A stretch of 39,869 bases of DNA. Source: Eubacteriales Family XIII. Incertae Sedis bacterium. GTDB taxonomy: Bacteria > Bacillota > Clostridia > Peptostreptococcales > Anaerovoracaceae. Below the pieces are notes generated by a model that was not told the DNA's origin, ran no database searches, and was given only the letters and a program-made list of their open reading frames with translations. Location of the stretch: the NCBI GenBank assembly GCA_031266025.1, contig JAISBV010000027.1:1-39869 (forward strand), given 5' to 3'. A program made the translations under genes and the position numbers. Of this stretch, positions 8,884-16,296 are shown one piece after another (position 1 is the stretch's first letter; each line of letters opens with the position of its first letter).

Positions 8884-9117
8884 TTACTCCGCAGGCTGCC
8901 CGATCTTGTCAACGAAGTCGCGAATGGTTTTGAGCGCCGCCGCTTCACCCAGATCAATTGTCACATTAAGCTCTTCCTCGATGCTCGAGATGAACGCTAC
9001 GAGCAAGAGCGACTGTTTCGAGAGTTGGCTGCGGATGTCGGTATCAAGGGTTATTGTCGATTCGTCGACAGAGTACGCATCTGCGGCGCACCGGATGACT
9101 GTTTTTTCGATATTCAT
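8884..9117 (-). CDS. acyl carrier protein-like protein
   Basis: A 77-residue acidic helical protein with the acyl-carrier fold pattern. The region LSKQSLLLVAFISSIEEELNV (about residues 31-51) aligns with the DSL-D-x-V-E-L-V-M-A-L-E-E-E-F core of ACPs, placing a serine (Q-S-L in place of D-S-L) at the phosphopantetheine attachment site; the helix ending K-T-I-R-D-F-V-D-K-I matches helix 4. There are no fatty-acid-synthesis genes beside it. It sits between the DUF35/thiolase pair and the phosphate acyltransferase, so it may carry the acyl group between them. GAGGTAAGAA precedes the start. The fold is likely; that it is pantetheinylated is inferred, since the Asp before the serine is missing. 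Confidence 0.78.
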   Translation of the reverse strand: MNIEKTVIRCAADAYSVDESTITLDTDIRSQLSKQSLLLVAFISSIEEELNVTIDLGEAAALKTIRDFVDKIGQPAE

Positions 9118-9159
9118 GCTTTCTTACCTCATTTCTTTGCTGTGCCGATGGATACTTTC

Positions 9160-9573
9160 CTACTCGTCAAGTTCCCAAAAAACCATTTTGTAGCCGTCTT
9201 CTTGGATGATGATCGGTCTTACGGGGAAAGGTATCTTGCCCCTCAGTTCATCCACGCGCCCGGGGCTGACGCCGATAAAGCAGGTGACGAGCTCTCCGCT
9301 CTCTTCGGGTTTTACCGAGCCGACGCAATAATCGCCGACGCGATCCCTGAAGGATTTATCGGAGAAGCCGAACGACGGCGCCATGATCTGCATGGCGACT
9401 GCCTTGCCGGACATCTCGTGCCACTCGGTATCGAGGTTGCCGCAGATATTGCACGCAAGATAGGGCGGGAATTCAACATGACCGCACTTCGTGCACTTGC
9501 GACCGAGAATCTTGCCCTCTTCAAGCGCGTTATAGAATGTTTTTACAATATGTTTTATATCCTTTTTTTCCAT
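9160..9573 (-). CDS. DUF35 zinc-ribbon/OB-fold acyl-CoA-binding partner of the thiolase
   Basis: A 137-residue DUF35 protein: an N-terminal helix, a rubredoxin-like zinc ribbon (CTKCG ... CNICG, about residues 26-43), then an OB fold. Such proteins form obligatory complexes with SCP-x-type thiolases or aldolases, for example BbsA with BbsB in anaerobic toluene degradation, ChsH2 with Ltp2 in steroid degradation, and the archaeal acetoacetyl-CoA thiolase complex. Here it begins 13 bases after the thiolase stop with an AAAGGAGG site, which fixes the start at 9573 rather than a longer frame running into the thiolase gene. It most likely holds the CoA (or ACP) end of the substrate. Family assignment is firm, partner assignment follows from context. 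Confidence 0.9.
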   Translation of the reverse strand: MEKKDIKHIVKTFYNALEEGKILGRKCTKCGHVEFPPYLACNICGNLDTEWHEMSGKAVAMQIMAPSFGFSDKSFRDRVGDYCVGSVKPEESGELVTCFIGVSPGRVDELRGKIPFPVRPIIIQEDGYKMVFWELDE

Positions 9574-9586
9574 CTCGCCGCCTCCT

Positions 9587-10882
9587 TTAAGCGTTGCTCT
9601 TGAGAATCGCGCAGGTGAGATTCTGCCCTCCGCCGTAGCCGCGCACCATTGCATAATTGACCGGCCTCTTCACCTGTGTCGGACCCATTTCGCCGCGCAT
9701 CTGCTTGACGACTTCGTAGTAGTCGTGAATACCGGAGGTGCCGTGAGCATGTCCGTACTGGCAACGCCCGCCGTTGGTTTGAACGGGACGGTCCCCGTCG
9801 AAGGCCGTGCGACTCTCGAACGCGTACTTCCACCCCTCATTCTCGGGCAGATATTCGCAGGCTTCCGCCGCAAGGAACTGGGACGACATATGAAAGTCGT
9901 TCGCCATGAACAGATCCATGTCGGCGCCGGTAAGGCCCGTCAAATCCCTTATCTGCCTGTATGCGGTCTCGGTGGCGTACTTCTCAAGACGCGGTGTGCT
10001 TATTTCAAGGCAAGAATGGCCTATGCCGAGTATCTCGACGGAATGATCGGTGCAGCGGCGCGCCATATCGGTCGGGCATACTATGAACGCGCCGGCGCCG
10101 TCGCAACGCTGTTCGAAATGACTGGCGCGAAGATAGCGACCGAGGAAAGGGTTGAACTTCGAGCGCAAAAAGGTATCGGCATCTTTCATCTTGTATTTTA
10201 CGGCCAACTCATCGTACGTGTCATTACACAGACTCAATGGGTTGAGCGCTGCGGCGCGACGAGAGTCACGAGCCAAGACACAAAGCACGTCGTCGATCTT
10301 GTCGGCAATGCCGTTTTCGTGGATATACTCATCAAGCCAAATCTCGGAATGCACGTCGAGCGCAGCATAACTTTCGAGCGTATAGTCCTTGGGAAAAATC
10401 GAATTGAGCGTGTCGCGGAACATCCGGTCGTCGCCGGACCGGCGCATGAACGCGGGTCTGTCCGGATATGCGACGGAGTAGGACATATCGCAGGCGCCGC
10501 TGAGAACGATGTCGTATGCCCCGGATGCGACATAGCTGACCGCTTGCTCAAGGGCGACGTAGCCTGTGCAACATGCCTCGCTGTGGTGGCAGGAGCCTTT
10601 GCCTTTCATGCCAAACCAGTTTGCCACATGCATATTCGGTGTACCGACTTGGCTTTGCCATGTGGGGCCGGCTTGGGCGTGTATGTAGAAATCGACGTCT
10701 TTTGCCGTGATACCCGCGTCCTTCATCGCTTCGACGGCGGCGTAGCCGAACAGCTCGCCTTCACAGAGACCGTCGGTCTCCGGGTCATCCATCGTGAGCA
10801 TGAACGGCGTCGCGCCGATGCCGATGATCGAAACGCTTCTGCTCAGTGGTTTGAGCGGATTGAGTTTTACCTGATACCCCAT
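9587..10882 (-). CDS. SCP-x-type thiolase / acyltransferase, first gene of operon
   Basis: A 431-residue thiolase-superfamily protein of the lipid-transfer (SCP-x) type. The nucleophile is probably Cys104 in S-E-A-C-C-T-G, matching C-x-[ST]-G. The C-terminal domain has N-D-F-H near 332, the GHAHGTSG histidine motif at about 377 (GHPxG in classical thiolases) and a glycine-rich YGGGQN end instead of the CxG cysteine of degradative thiolases. Members cleave beta-ketoacyl-CoA, condense acyl groups or act as aldolases, always with a DUF35 protein, which follows directly. TAAGGAGG precedes the start. As the first gene after the regulator's terminator it should define the operon's promoter region (10883-11090). 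The reaction direction and acyl chain are unknown. Confidence 0.87.
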   Translation of the reverse strand: MGYQVKLNPLKPLSRSVSIIGIGATPFMLTMDDPETDGLCEGELFGYAAVEAMKDAGITAKDVDFYIHAQAGPTWQSQVGTPNMHVANWFGMKGKGSCHHSEACCTGYVALEQAVSYVASGAYDIVLSGACDMSYSVAYPDRPAFMRRSGDDRMFRDTLNSIFPKDYTLESYAALDVHSEIWLDEYIHENGIADKIDDVLCVLARDSRRAAALNPLSLCNDTYDELAVKYKMKDADTFLRSKFNPFLGRYLRASHFEQRCDGAGAFIVCPTDMARRCTDHSVEILGIGHSCLEISTPRLEKYATETAYRQIRDLTGLTGADMDLFMANDFHMSSQFLAAEACEYLPENEGWKYAFESRTAFDGDRPVQTNGGRCQYGHAHGTSGIHDYYEVVKQMRGEMGPTQVKRPVNYAMVRGYGGGQNLTCAILKSNA

Positions 10883-10937
10883 ATCGAATCCTCCTTATAC
10901 GGATCGTCCGTACCGGACGCAACACATCCGGCGACCT

Positions 10938-11002
10938 ATTATATTGGTAAATTTATGTGTGTTTATGTCGCAGTAAAAGGTGTTTTTTCGCATCTTATTA
11001 TA
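10938..11002 (-). promoter_or_regulatory. candidate promoter region of the thiolase-hydrogenase operon
   Basis: Two TATAAT hexamers occur on the minus strand, at 10997-11002 and 10938-10943, between the regulator's terminator and the thiolase start. Neither has a good -35 at the right distance, as expected if an activator is needed. A GC-rich imperfect inverted repeat (CCGGCGGCTTCTGCCGG, 11008-11024) lies just upstream of the first and could be an operator. This is inference from spacing only. Confidence 0.35.
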
Positions 11003-11092
11003 GTTTACCGGCGGCTTCTGCCGGATTCACCGTCCGGTCCACCCGAAAATGGTGTTTTTTTTGTGCATGAATGAACAAGACTTCGTATGCGC

Positions 11093-11129
11093 AAAAAAAC
11101 CGCGTAACCGTAAAAAGACGGTTTCGCGG
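11093..11129 (-). terminator. Rho-independent terminator after the PucR-type regulator gene
   Basis: On the minus strand a strong stem (CCGCGAAACCGT pairing with ACGGTTACGCGG, one mismatch) is followed by seven T residues. It lies about 80 bases after the regulator stop and before the thiolase operon, separating the two transcripts. Confidence 0.85.
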
Positions 11130-11206
11130 CATTTTAATGAATAAAACATCACTGTCTACGGCTCGCGGCCATTATGCCCGCGTTCGACGCCACGCCAAGA
11201 TTATCT

Positions 11207-12748
11207 TTAAGGTTTATGATTTATTTCATAAGACAAAATGAGATACAGACGTTCACGGCTACTCTCAAAATTATCGCCTATCAGTGTATTGATTCTTTTG
11301 ATACGATAGACCAATGAGTTTCTGTGCATATGCATTGCGGCGGCCGTTGTTGCGATATTTCTTTCGTGTACGAGATACATATAAAGCGTATATGCCAGTT
11401 CGGAATTGCGTTTTTTGTCATAATCCGACAAAAACTTCATTTTAGGATGACAAAAGGTTTCAGGGGATTCCTTTTGTATGAATATACTCTTTATATGTTC
11501 CAAATAATAATCTTCATAGATGAACAGACTCGGTTTGTTGACGGCGCAAACCCCCAGTTCAACGGCGCGCAAAGCCTGTTTGTAGTATTCCGCGATCTGT
11601 GCAATATTCTGAAAGCAGTTGCTCAATCCTGCGTATAAATCATTATTTTCGCATATTTCGGCCGCATCTTCAAGTATACCCCCCTCCGGCGGAAATCGGG
11701 AGACGGACATGCTTAAAATGACTATGATGTTGCCCTTGTACATCAAGGTTTTTGTATTGGGAAAGCGGCTGTCAAAAAGACTGCGAATATGATATGTGTT
11801 CAATATACAAGAACTGCGGGCTGTTTCTATGACCAAGCAATACATATTTCCTAAAAATTTACTGCTTACGGAATTCAAACGGTCAAGAAACGGTTTTCCT
11901 GTCGAAATTTTCCCATCCAATAAATCTTTCAGGATATATTCATAATTAAATCCTTTCACATTTCGAACAAACTCATCTTTTTTCAATTGTTGGTCAATGC
12001 ATTTCTTCAAAATATGAAGCAATTGCCCGTCAACGGAATTCAGTGGCCGGTTGACTGCGGACACAACGATGTGTCCTATATCCTTTTGCGTGTCGATAGC
12101 ACATAAAAGTTGATCATATCCGAGCTCGTGATTGTAGGCCATGATGGGTACTTCACTTTTCTGAACATTCTTATGCATACCGCGTTCATTGACCATTTTG
12201 AATTCTCTGTCGGAAAAGCCCCTGTTTTTAATCAACTCCATGCCGGTATTTGTTTTTTTGGCTTCTTCCCAATTCGCGGCAACCAGATTAAAGCCCGCGT
12301 CAAAGACGAAGATGGGATTGCCCAAAGCGCCGTACGCACGATCAACCATGGTCTGAACACCTCCTTCGGAAGACAGGATTTCGAGCAGTGTATCCGCAAA
12401 AAGACCGATTCCGCATTGAGCGTCAAAATACCTCAATAAATTTCGGGAAACGACATTTTGGTTTTCATGCTTCAAGAACAGAATATTGACGGAAGAAGGG
12501 ACCTCTTCCGTCAATTTTTCCAAATCGTCATGTTTTTTTGCGATACACAAAATATGCATGTTCGGGATAAAGTCAAGATTTCTCAAATCTTCATCATATT
12601 CGCAAACATAAAGAATACTCGTCACATACGGAACCGGCGCATCTTTCATTCTGATCCAATCGGTCAGGCAACTCGTGTGATTCGATTCTTTCAATAAACT
12701 TGGGGAATCGAAAAATAATTCCCGAATGTTTTCTAATCCTATATACAC
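11207..12748 (-). CDS. PucR-family transcriptional regulator
   Basis: A 513-residue regulator whose last 60 residues form the PucR-type helix-turn-helix (N-I-A-T-T-A-A-A-M-H-M-H-R-N-S-L-V-Y-R-I-K-R, typical HTH_30). Ahead of it is a GGDEF-like/PucR linker region (YCLVIETAR, Y-A-G-L-S-N, Y-Y-K-Q-A-L-R-A) and an N-terminal half that may sense a ligand. I prefer GTG at 12748 as the start: the AAAGGAGG ribosome site lies 9 bases before it and would otherwise fall inside the coding sequence, whose first ATG is at 12769. PucR relatives activate purine, glycerate or aromatic-acid catabolic operons in response to small molecules. Lying between the operon and a divergent carrier gene, it probably controls both. 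Confidence 0.85.
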   Translation of the reverse strand: MYIGLENIRELFFDSPSLLKESNHTSCLTDWIRMKDAPVPYVTSILYVCEYDEDLRNLDFIPNMHILCIAKKHDDLEKLTEEVPSSVNILFLKHENQNVVSRNLLRYFDAQCGIGLFADTLLEILSSEGGVQTMVDRAYGALGNPIFVFDAGFNLVAANWEEAKKTNTGMELIKNRGFSDREFKMVNERGMHKNVQKSEVPIMAYNHELGYDQLLCAIDTQKDIGHIVVSAVNRPLNSVDGQLLHILKKCIDQQLKKDEFVRNVKGFNYEYILKDLLDGKISTGKPFLDRLNSVSSKFLGNMYCLVIETARSSCILNTYHIRSLFDSRFPNTKTLMYKGNIIVILSMSVSRFPPEGGILEDAAEICENNDLYAGLSNCFQNIAQIAEYYKQALRAVELGVCAVNKPSLFIYEDYYLEHIKSIFIQKESPETFCHPKMKFLSDYDKKRNSELAYTLYMYLVHERNIATTAAAMHMHRNSLVYRIKRINTLIGDNFESSRERLYLILSYEINHKP

Positions 12749-12879
12749 AATGCCGGTCCTCCTTTGCATTATTTCTGTCGCTTACAAATCCAATAATACC
12801 ATATCAAAACCGAATAGCATAGATATTTGTCGGTCTGTCCACAAAAAGGCATTCGTTTTCGGACAAATCAAACGATGTA

Positions 12880-12908
12880 TTGTGCGAAAGTTATTGATAA
12901 AATAAATT
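12880..12908 (+). promoter_or_regulatory. possible promoter of the OFA-type carrier gene
   Basis: TTGTGC (12880-12885) and TAAATT (12903-12908) are 17 bases apart, about 95 bases before the carrier's start. Both hexamers are weak. The 12770-13004 divergent region also holds the promoter of the regulator, which I could not place with confidence. Confidence 0.3.
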
Positions 12909-13004
12909 TGTGGCAAAGCGTCTGATAAAAATTAACAACTAATGTAGAATTTCCAATTTCAGAAGACATAAAATATAAATCATCTCAAAGGCAGGCAGAA
13001 TCGT

Positions 13005-14246
13005 ATGAAGCAGTCCAAAAAATACAAAGAAATTATTACCGCCTTTGTCGGCGCAATAATGCTCATGCTCGTTGGTCTGATTTACGCGTGGTCTGTTTTT
13101 AAGAAACCGTTGAGCAATGTTTATCCCATGTGGAGCGAAAGCGAATTGTCGTTGGCTTTCACGATTTCGATGATATGTTGGTGCATTGGAGGTTTGATCA
13201 GCGGAATGCTTCTCCGAAAAATAAAAAACAGCCGTGTCGTTTTAATTGCGGCCGCGCTTATGTTCGCGGGGTTTCTTGCCTTGTCTTTCATGCCCTCGCA
13301 AGAACCGGAGAAAAGTCTGCTGTTCATATATGTGTTTTACGGCGTATTCTGCGGACTCGGGGTCGGTCTCGTGTACAATTCGGCCCTTACGGCCGCGGTG
13401 CGTTCTTTCCCTGAAAAAGCGGGTATCGTTTCGGGGCTGTTGCTCATGGCCTTCGGTTTCGGAGGGATGGTTTTCGGCAGTATCGTCAATCGGATAATCG
13501 CCGTAAGCGGATTGCAAAGGACTTTTTTGCTGCTTGCCGTATCCGTTTCGGTAATTCTTGCGGCGTGCCAATTTTTTCTTAAACCGGTAACCGTTTACGA
13601 CACGAAAGAAGACTGTGTTCAAACCACGATTCCCGCGTCACCCGTCATGGCGAATGAAAGCAAGCCGTCCGAAATGGCTCGTAAATTTTCCTTTTGGATA
13701 TGTTTTGTCAATATAATTGCCATCGCATCGGGGGGTCTGCTCGTTATAAACAATGCCGTTCCAATTGCGCAGACTTTCGGCGCGGGGGCCGCACTCGGCT
13801 TGACCGTCACCGTTTCCAACGGAATCGGCCGATTATTTTTCGGTTGGCTTTTTGATATGCGAGGCAGACGACCGGCTATGTTGCTTGATTGTTCAATCAT
13901 GATACTGTCCGGCGCCGTACTCATTCTTGGCTCACTGTACCACGCGTCCGTTTGGATCATCATCGGACTCGTATTGACGGGATTGAGTTACGGAGGAGTC
14001 GCGTCATTGTCGACATCCACGGTTAATCTCTTTTTCGGAGGAAAAAATTACGCGGCAAATCTCAGTATCATGAACTGTTCCATCATTATCGCCGCAGTCG
14101 TCGGCCCGATGGTTTCAAGTAAATTGTACGAGAATGCCGGTAACTCATGGTTCCCGGTTTTCGTAATGCTTCTGATTCTTGGCATTTCAGGTTTGGCAAC
14201 GTTCATCTTATTGAATGTCGCCGCAAAACGTGAGAAATTCGAATGA
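13005..14246 (+). CDS. OFA-family (oxalate/formate antiporter-like) MFS transporter
   Basis: A 413-residue twelve-helix carrier. The first helix ends in GLIYAWSVFKKPL, the signature of the oxalate:formate antiporter branch of the major facilitators; a conserved FGFGGMVFGSIVNRII follows near residue 158, and the motif-A equivalent W-L-F-D-M-R-G-R-R-P appears near 280 after a charged central loop. OFA members exchange small mono- or dicarboxylates. The gene is divergent from the PucR-type regulator and 2.1 kb from the start of the thiolase operon, so carrying an acid used or made by that operon is a fair inference. The ribosome site (AAAGGCAGG) is mediocre. It ends without an obvious T-tailed terminator. 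Confidence 0.88.
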   Translation: MKQSKKYKEIITAFVGAIMLMLVGLIYAWSVFKKPLSNVYPMWSESELSLAFTISMICWCIGGLISGMLLRKIKNSRVVLIAAALMFAGFLALSFMPSQEPEKSLLFIYVFYGVFCGLGVGLVYNSALTAAVRSFPEKAGIVSGLLLMAFGFGGMVFGSIVNRIIAVSGLQRTFLLLAVSVSVILAACQFFLKPVTVYDTKEDCVQTTIPASPVMANESKPSEMARKFSFWICFVNIIAIASGGLLVINNAVPIAQTFGAGAALGLTVTVSNGIGRLFFGWLFDMRGRRPAMLLDCSIMILSGAVLILGSLYHASVWIIIGLVLTGLSYGGVASLSTSTVNLFFGGKNYAANLSIMNCSIIIAAVVGPMVSSKLYENAGNSWFPVFVMLLILGISGLATFILLNVAAKREKFE

Positions 14247-14720
14247 CAATCCGTTCCTATCCACGCCATTACTGAAATATACGCGAAAGAGATTATCCAA
14301 CCGAGAGGATTGCAATAACCACATAATAGAAGGTGGGACATTCCTACAGAATTCCTTCCGAACCTTTTTATAAGTGGCTTGGATGTTCGGAACATGTAGG
14401 CATGTCCGGCGGGGACACGCGGGTTGCCGTTAAACTTTGAGCAATCGAATCTCCATACCGGAAGGAGACTGTCGAAAGTCTCTCGGTGTATTTGGATCCG
14501 GCAAGGATAATCGATATAAAACGGCTCAACGGATCAAAGAAGCGAATGCGGTTTGAGGACGTGCGGTTGCCGTCTTGGTTGCAGAACGGATTGGCGACGG
14601 CGAAAATTTAGAGAAAGGGAGTGGAAAATCTTCAAGGATAATTTCGATTAAATCTTACGGTTACATTTTCAACATGAGAAAACAGGCTCTCGTGGTACGA
14701 ACGGTTGCAAATGAATTTCA
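14247..14720. other. non-coding stretch with nested stem-loops
   Basis: No gene is supported here. An imperfect stem-loop spans 14336-14407: GGACATTCCTACA (14336-14348) pairs with 14395-14407 with one mismatch, and inside it TTCCGAAC (14356-14363) pairs perfectly with 14385-14392. A second hairpin, GAGACT/AGTCTC, lies near 14465-14482. GGTTGCCGT occurs twice. These may be a small RNA, a decayed element or chance. Open frames that cross into the tRNA genes are not real. Confidence 0.4.
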
Positions 14721-14758
14721 AAAACAAAAACCCCGAAATTGTTGGAATTTCAGGGTTT
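14721..14758 (-). terminator. Rho-independent terminator of the tRNA operon
   Basis: Directly after the fMet tRNA, the minus strand has a 13-bp stem (AAACCCTGAAATT with AATTTCGGGGTTT, one G-T pair, 5-base loop) followed by a T-rich run. Confidence 0.85.
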
Positions 14759-14760
14759 CT

Positions 14761-14836
14761 TGGTTGCGGGGGAAGGATTCGAACCAACGGCCTCCGGGTT
14801 ATGAGCCCGACGAGCTACCAACTGCTCTACCCCGCG
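14761..14836 (-). tRNA. initiator tRNA-fMet (CAT)
   Basis: A 76-base cloverleaf with encoded CCA. The anticodon loop CTCATAA reads CAT. The first base C faces A at position 72 (unpaired), and the anticodon stem has three G-C pairs (GGG/CCC); these two features mark the initiator rather than the elongator tRNA. It is downstream of tRNA-Leu in the same transcript. Confidence 0.95.
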
Positions 14837-14926
14837 ACGTTTGTGCATCGCTTCGATCAAGTTGCTTGAAACACGACAACGGACTTTATTACCTGTTCGG
14901 AACACGCGCTTCGCATGTAAACCGCA

Positions 14927-15015
14927 TGGTGCCGGAGACCGGGATCGAACCGGTATGATTCTCACGAACCGCAGGATTTTAAGTCCTGTGCGTCTGCCAA
15001 TTCCGCCACTCCGGC
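14927..15015 (-). tRNA. tRNA-Leu (TAA)
   Basis: An 89-base class II tRNA with encoded CCA. The acceptor arm GCCGGAG pairs with CTCCGGC, the anticodon loop is CTTAAAA (anticodon TAA), and a long variable arm (CGGTTCGTGAGAATCAT region) precedes the T arm GGTTCGATCCC. It is first in a two-tRNA operon with a promoter at 15114-15142. The leader in between folds into an imperfect CTCAA-GGTGG/CCACC-TTGAG stem. Confidence 0.95.
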
Positions 15016-15113
15016 AAGCACGGCTCAAAAGGTGGGGTCAAACCACAGCCTACAGCCAAACACTCCACCGTTGAGTTGCCTTGGAAAGACTTGTTGCTCT
15101 TGGCGACCTTTTT

Positions 15114-15142
15114 ATTATACATTGCCCGCGCAACGATGTCAA
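15114..15142 (-). promoter_or_regulatory. strong promoter of the tRNA-Leu/tRNA-fMet operon
   Basis: Consensus -35 TTGACA (15137-15142) and -10 TATAAT (15114-15119) on the minus strand, with a 17-base spacer. This is a perfect sigma-A promoter, as expected for stable RNA genes. Confidence 0.9.
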
Positions 15143-15182
15143 TTCAAAAAAGTATAGAAATATAATCCAAAAATAGAGATAC

Positions 15183-15358
15183 GTAACTACTCAAACCCCA
15201 CGTGATTTTTGCCCATCTCGGAACCTGATTCGAATTTTGGCCTTCTCACGTACTATTTTGTACGTTCCGAGGGCCAAAATCCGTCTCAGAACCCGATCTG
15301 AACACGCGTGCCCGGAGCTTGCGACAGGGTAAAACTGACGCAGGGTTTGAGTAGTTTT
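15183..15358. repeat. inverted-repeat element, family 2, copy 1
   Basis: The ends are imperfect inverted repeats: AACTACTCAAACCCC (15186-15200) against GGGTTTGAGTAGTT at 15343-15356. In the centre ATTTTGGCC and GGCCAAAAT flank GTAC-containing arms around TATTTT (about 15233-15281), so most of the element is one long imperfect palindrome. The same end sequence occurs at 37488-37508, and a fragment at 33416-33440. It lies between the tRNA promoter and the cvpA promoter. Confidence 0.6.
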
Positions 15359-15449
15359 GATTGAAATCTTTGAGCAGTAACAGAGATACAACCCAACACA
15401 TTCGCCGTAACCCTTGGGAGGACGCCGTCGTTCAAAGAAATTCGACCTA

Positions 15450-15478
15450 TTGCAAATATAACGCGCAGCCGGTAGAAT
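15450..15478 (+). promoter_or_regulatory. promoter of cvpA
   Basis: TTGCAA (15450-15455), a 17-base spacer and TAGAAT (15473-15478) lie 38 bases before the cvpA start. Confidence 0.6.
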
Positions 15479-15516
15479 AAATAGCGGTAATTAAAATATT
15501 TATCGCGGGTATTTGC

Positions 15517-16176
15517 ATGTGGCTTGATATACTTATAATAATAACAGTGATTCTGTCTATGGCTCAGGGCTATCGCAGAGGTCTGATCAGTACGGTGCTG
15601 AGAGCTTTCGGTTGGCTGTTTTCTATTGTCGCGGCGGCAATCGTATATCCTTACGCGACAGATTGGCTGTCCGGGCATACGGAGATATACGATAACATCC
15701 GTCTCGGTCTTGAAGAACGTTTCAGCGCGCATCTGTCAGAAAAAGCCGGCGAGATAATGTGGGATATCCCGGCTGTTGTCGCGGACGCGGCGGACAAACT
15801 CGTTTCGGCGCTTGCCGTTTCCGTTTCAGACGGTTTGGCGTCCGTTTGTTTCATGGTTTTCGTCTACATCGCACTGGTACTGTCCATAAAGCTGACAGTC
15901 TTTATTATTACATTCCTTTTTTCAAAGCGGTCGCGCGGCAGGGGCGGTATAATAAGCGGAATCGACGGCTTCTTGGGGCTTGTATTCGGCGCCGGCAGAG
16001 GCATAATAGTAGTGTTCGTGCTGTTGGCGCTCATATTGCCCGTATCGTTGTTCGTAGGCGAATCCGCGAACGCTGTCGTTTCGGATGCGCTGTTTTCGTC
16101 CATGTTCGCGGGAGAGCTTTATGCCAACAATCCGCTGCTGCTGTTGACAGACAGGTTGATCGGGTCGTATGCTTGA
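15517..16176 (+). CDS. CvpA-family membrane protein
   Basis: A 219-residue inner-membrane protein of the CvpA/colicin V production family. It begins MWLDILIIITVILSMAQGYRRG, the usual first helix followed by the G-x-R-x-G segment, and has about four hydrophobic segments (residues 3-17, 30-45, 108-135 and 155-180). The sequence G-G-I-I-S-G-I-D-G-F-L-G-L-V-F-G-A-G-R-G near 142-161 is the most conserved family stretch. The family is linked to purine synthesis in Enterobacteria and to envelope homeostasis elsewhere; the exact role is not known. The ribosome site is weak. The promoter of the next gene overlaps its stop codon. Confidence 0.85.
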   Translation: MWLDILIIITVILSMAQGYRRGLISTVLRAFGWLFSIVAAAIVYPYATDWLSGHTEIYDNIRLGLEERFSAHLSEKAGEIMWDIPAVVADAADKLVSALAVSVSDGLASVCFMVFVYIALVLSIKLTVFIITFLFSKRSRGRGGIISGIDGFLGLVFGAGRGIIVVFVLLALILPVSLFVGESANAVVSDALFSSMFAGELYANNPLLLLTDRLIGSYA

Positions 16177-16202
16177 CAAGCGCGGAGTTTTACAATTATA
16201 AT
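16173..16202 (+). promoter_or_regulatory. promoter of the acyl-CoA ligase gene
   Basis: Consensus TTGACA (16173-16178) overlaps the cvpA stop codon; an 18-base spacer leads to a consensus TATAAT (16197-16202). The gene starts 95 bases downstream. Confidence 0.75.
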
Positions 16203-16296
16203 AAGGTAGTTAAAAGTGCAGCGCCTCAAGCCTCGTTATAACGCAATAACGCGGTACTGTAGCAATAGTAGGATTTGTAGGAAAGGAAGCGCGAAA

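Noticed and set aside
9725..11074. 449-codon plus-strand frame opposite the thiolase gene
   Set aside because: Antisense to a clear thiolase and typical of GC-skewed third-position shadows; no domain is visible.
14575..14958. 127-codon plus-strand frame across the tRNA genes
   Set aside because: Its translation comes from reading antisense through tRNA-fMet and tRNA-Leu, a common false gene.
15016..15107. Possible third tRNA in the operon leader
   Set aside because: A T-arm-like GGTTTGACCCC is present, but no acceptor stem or anticodon arm can be formed.
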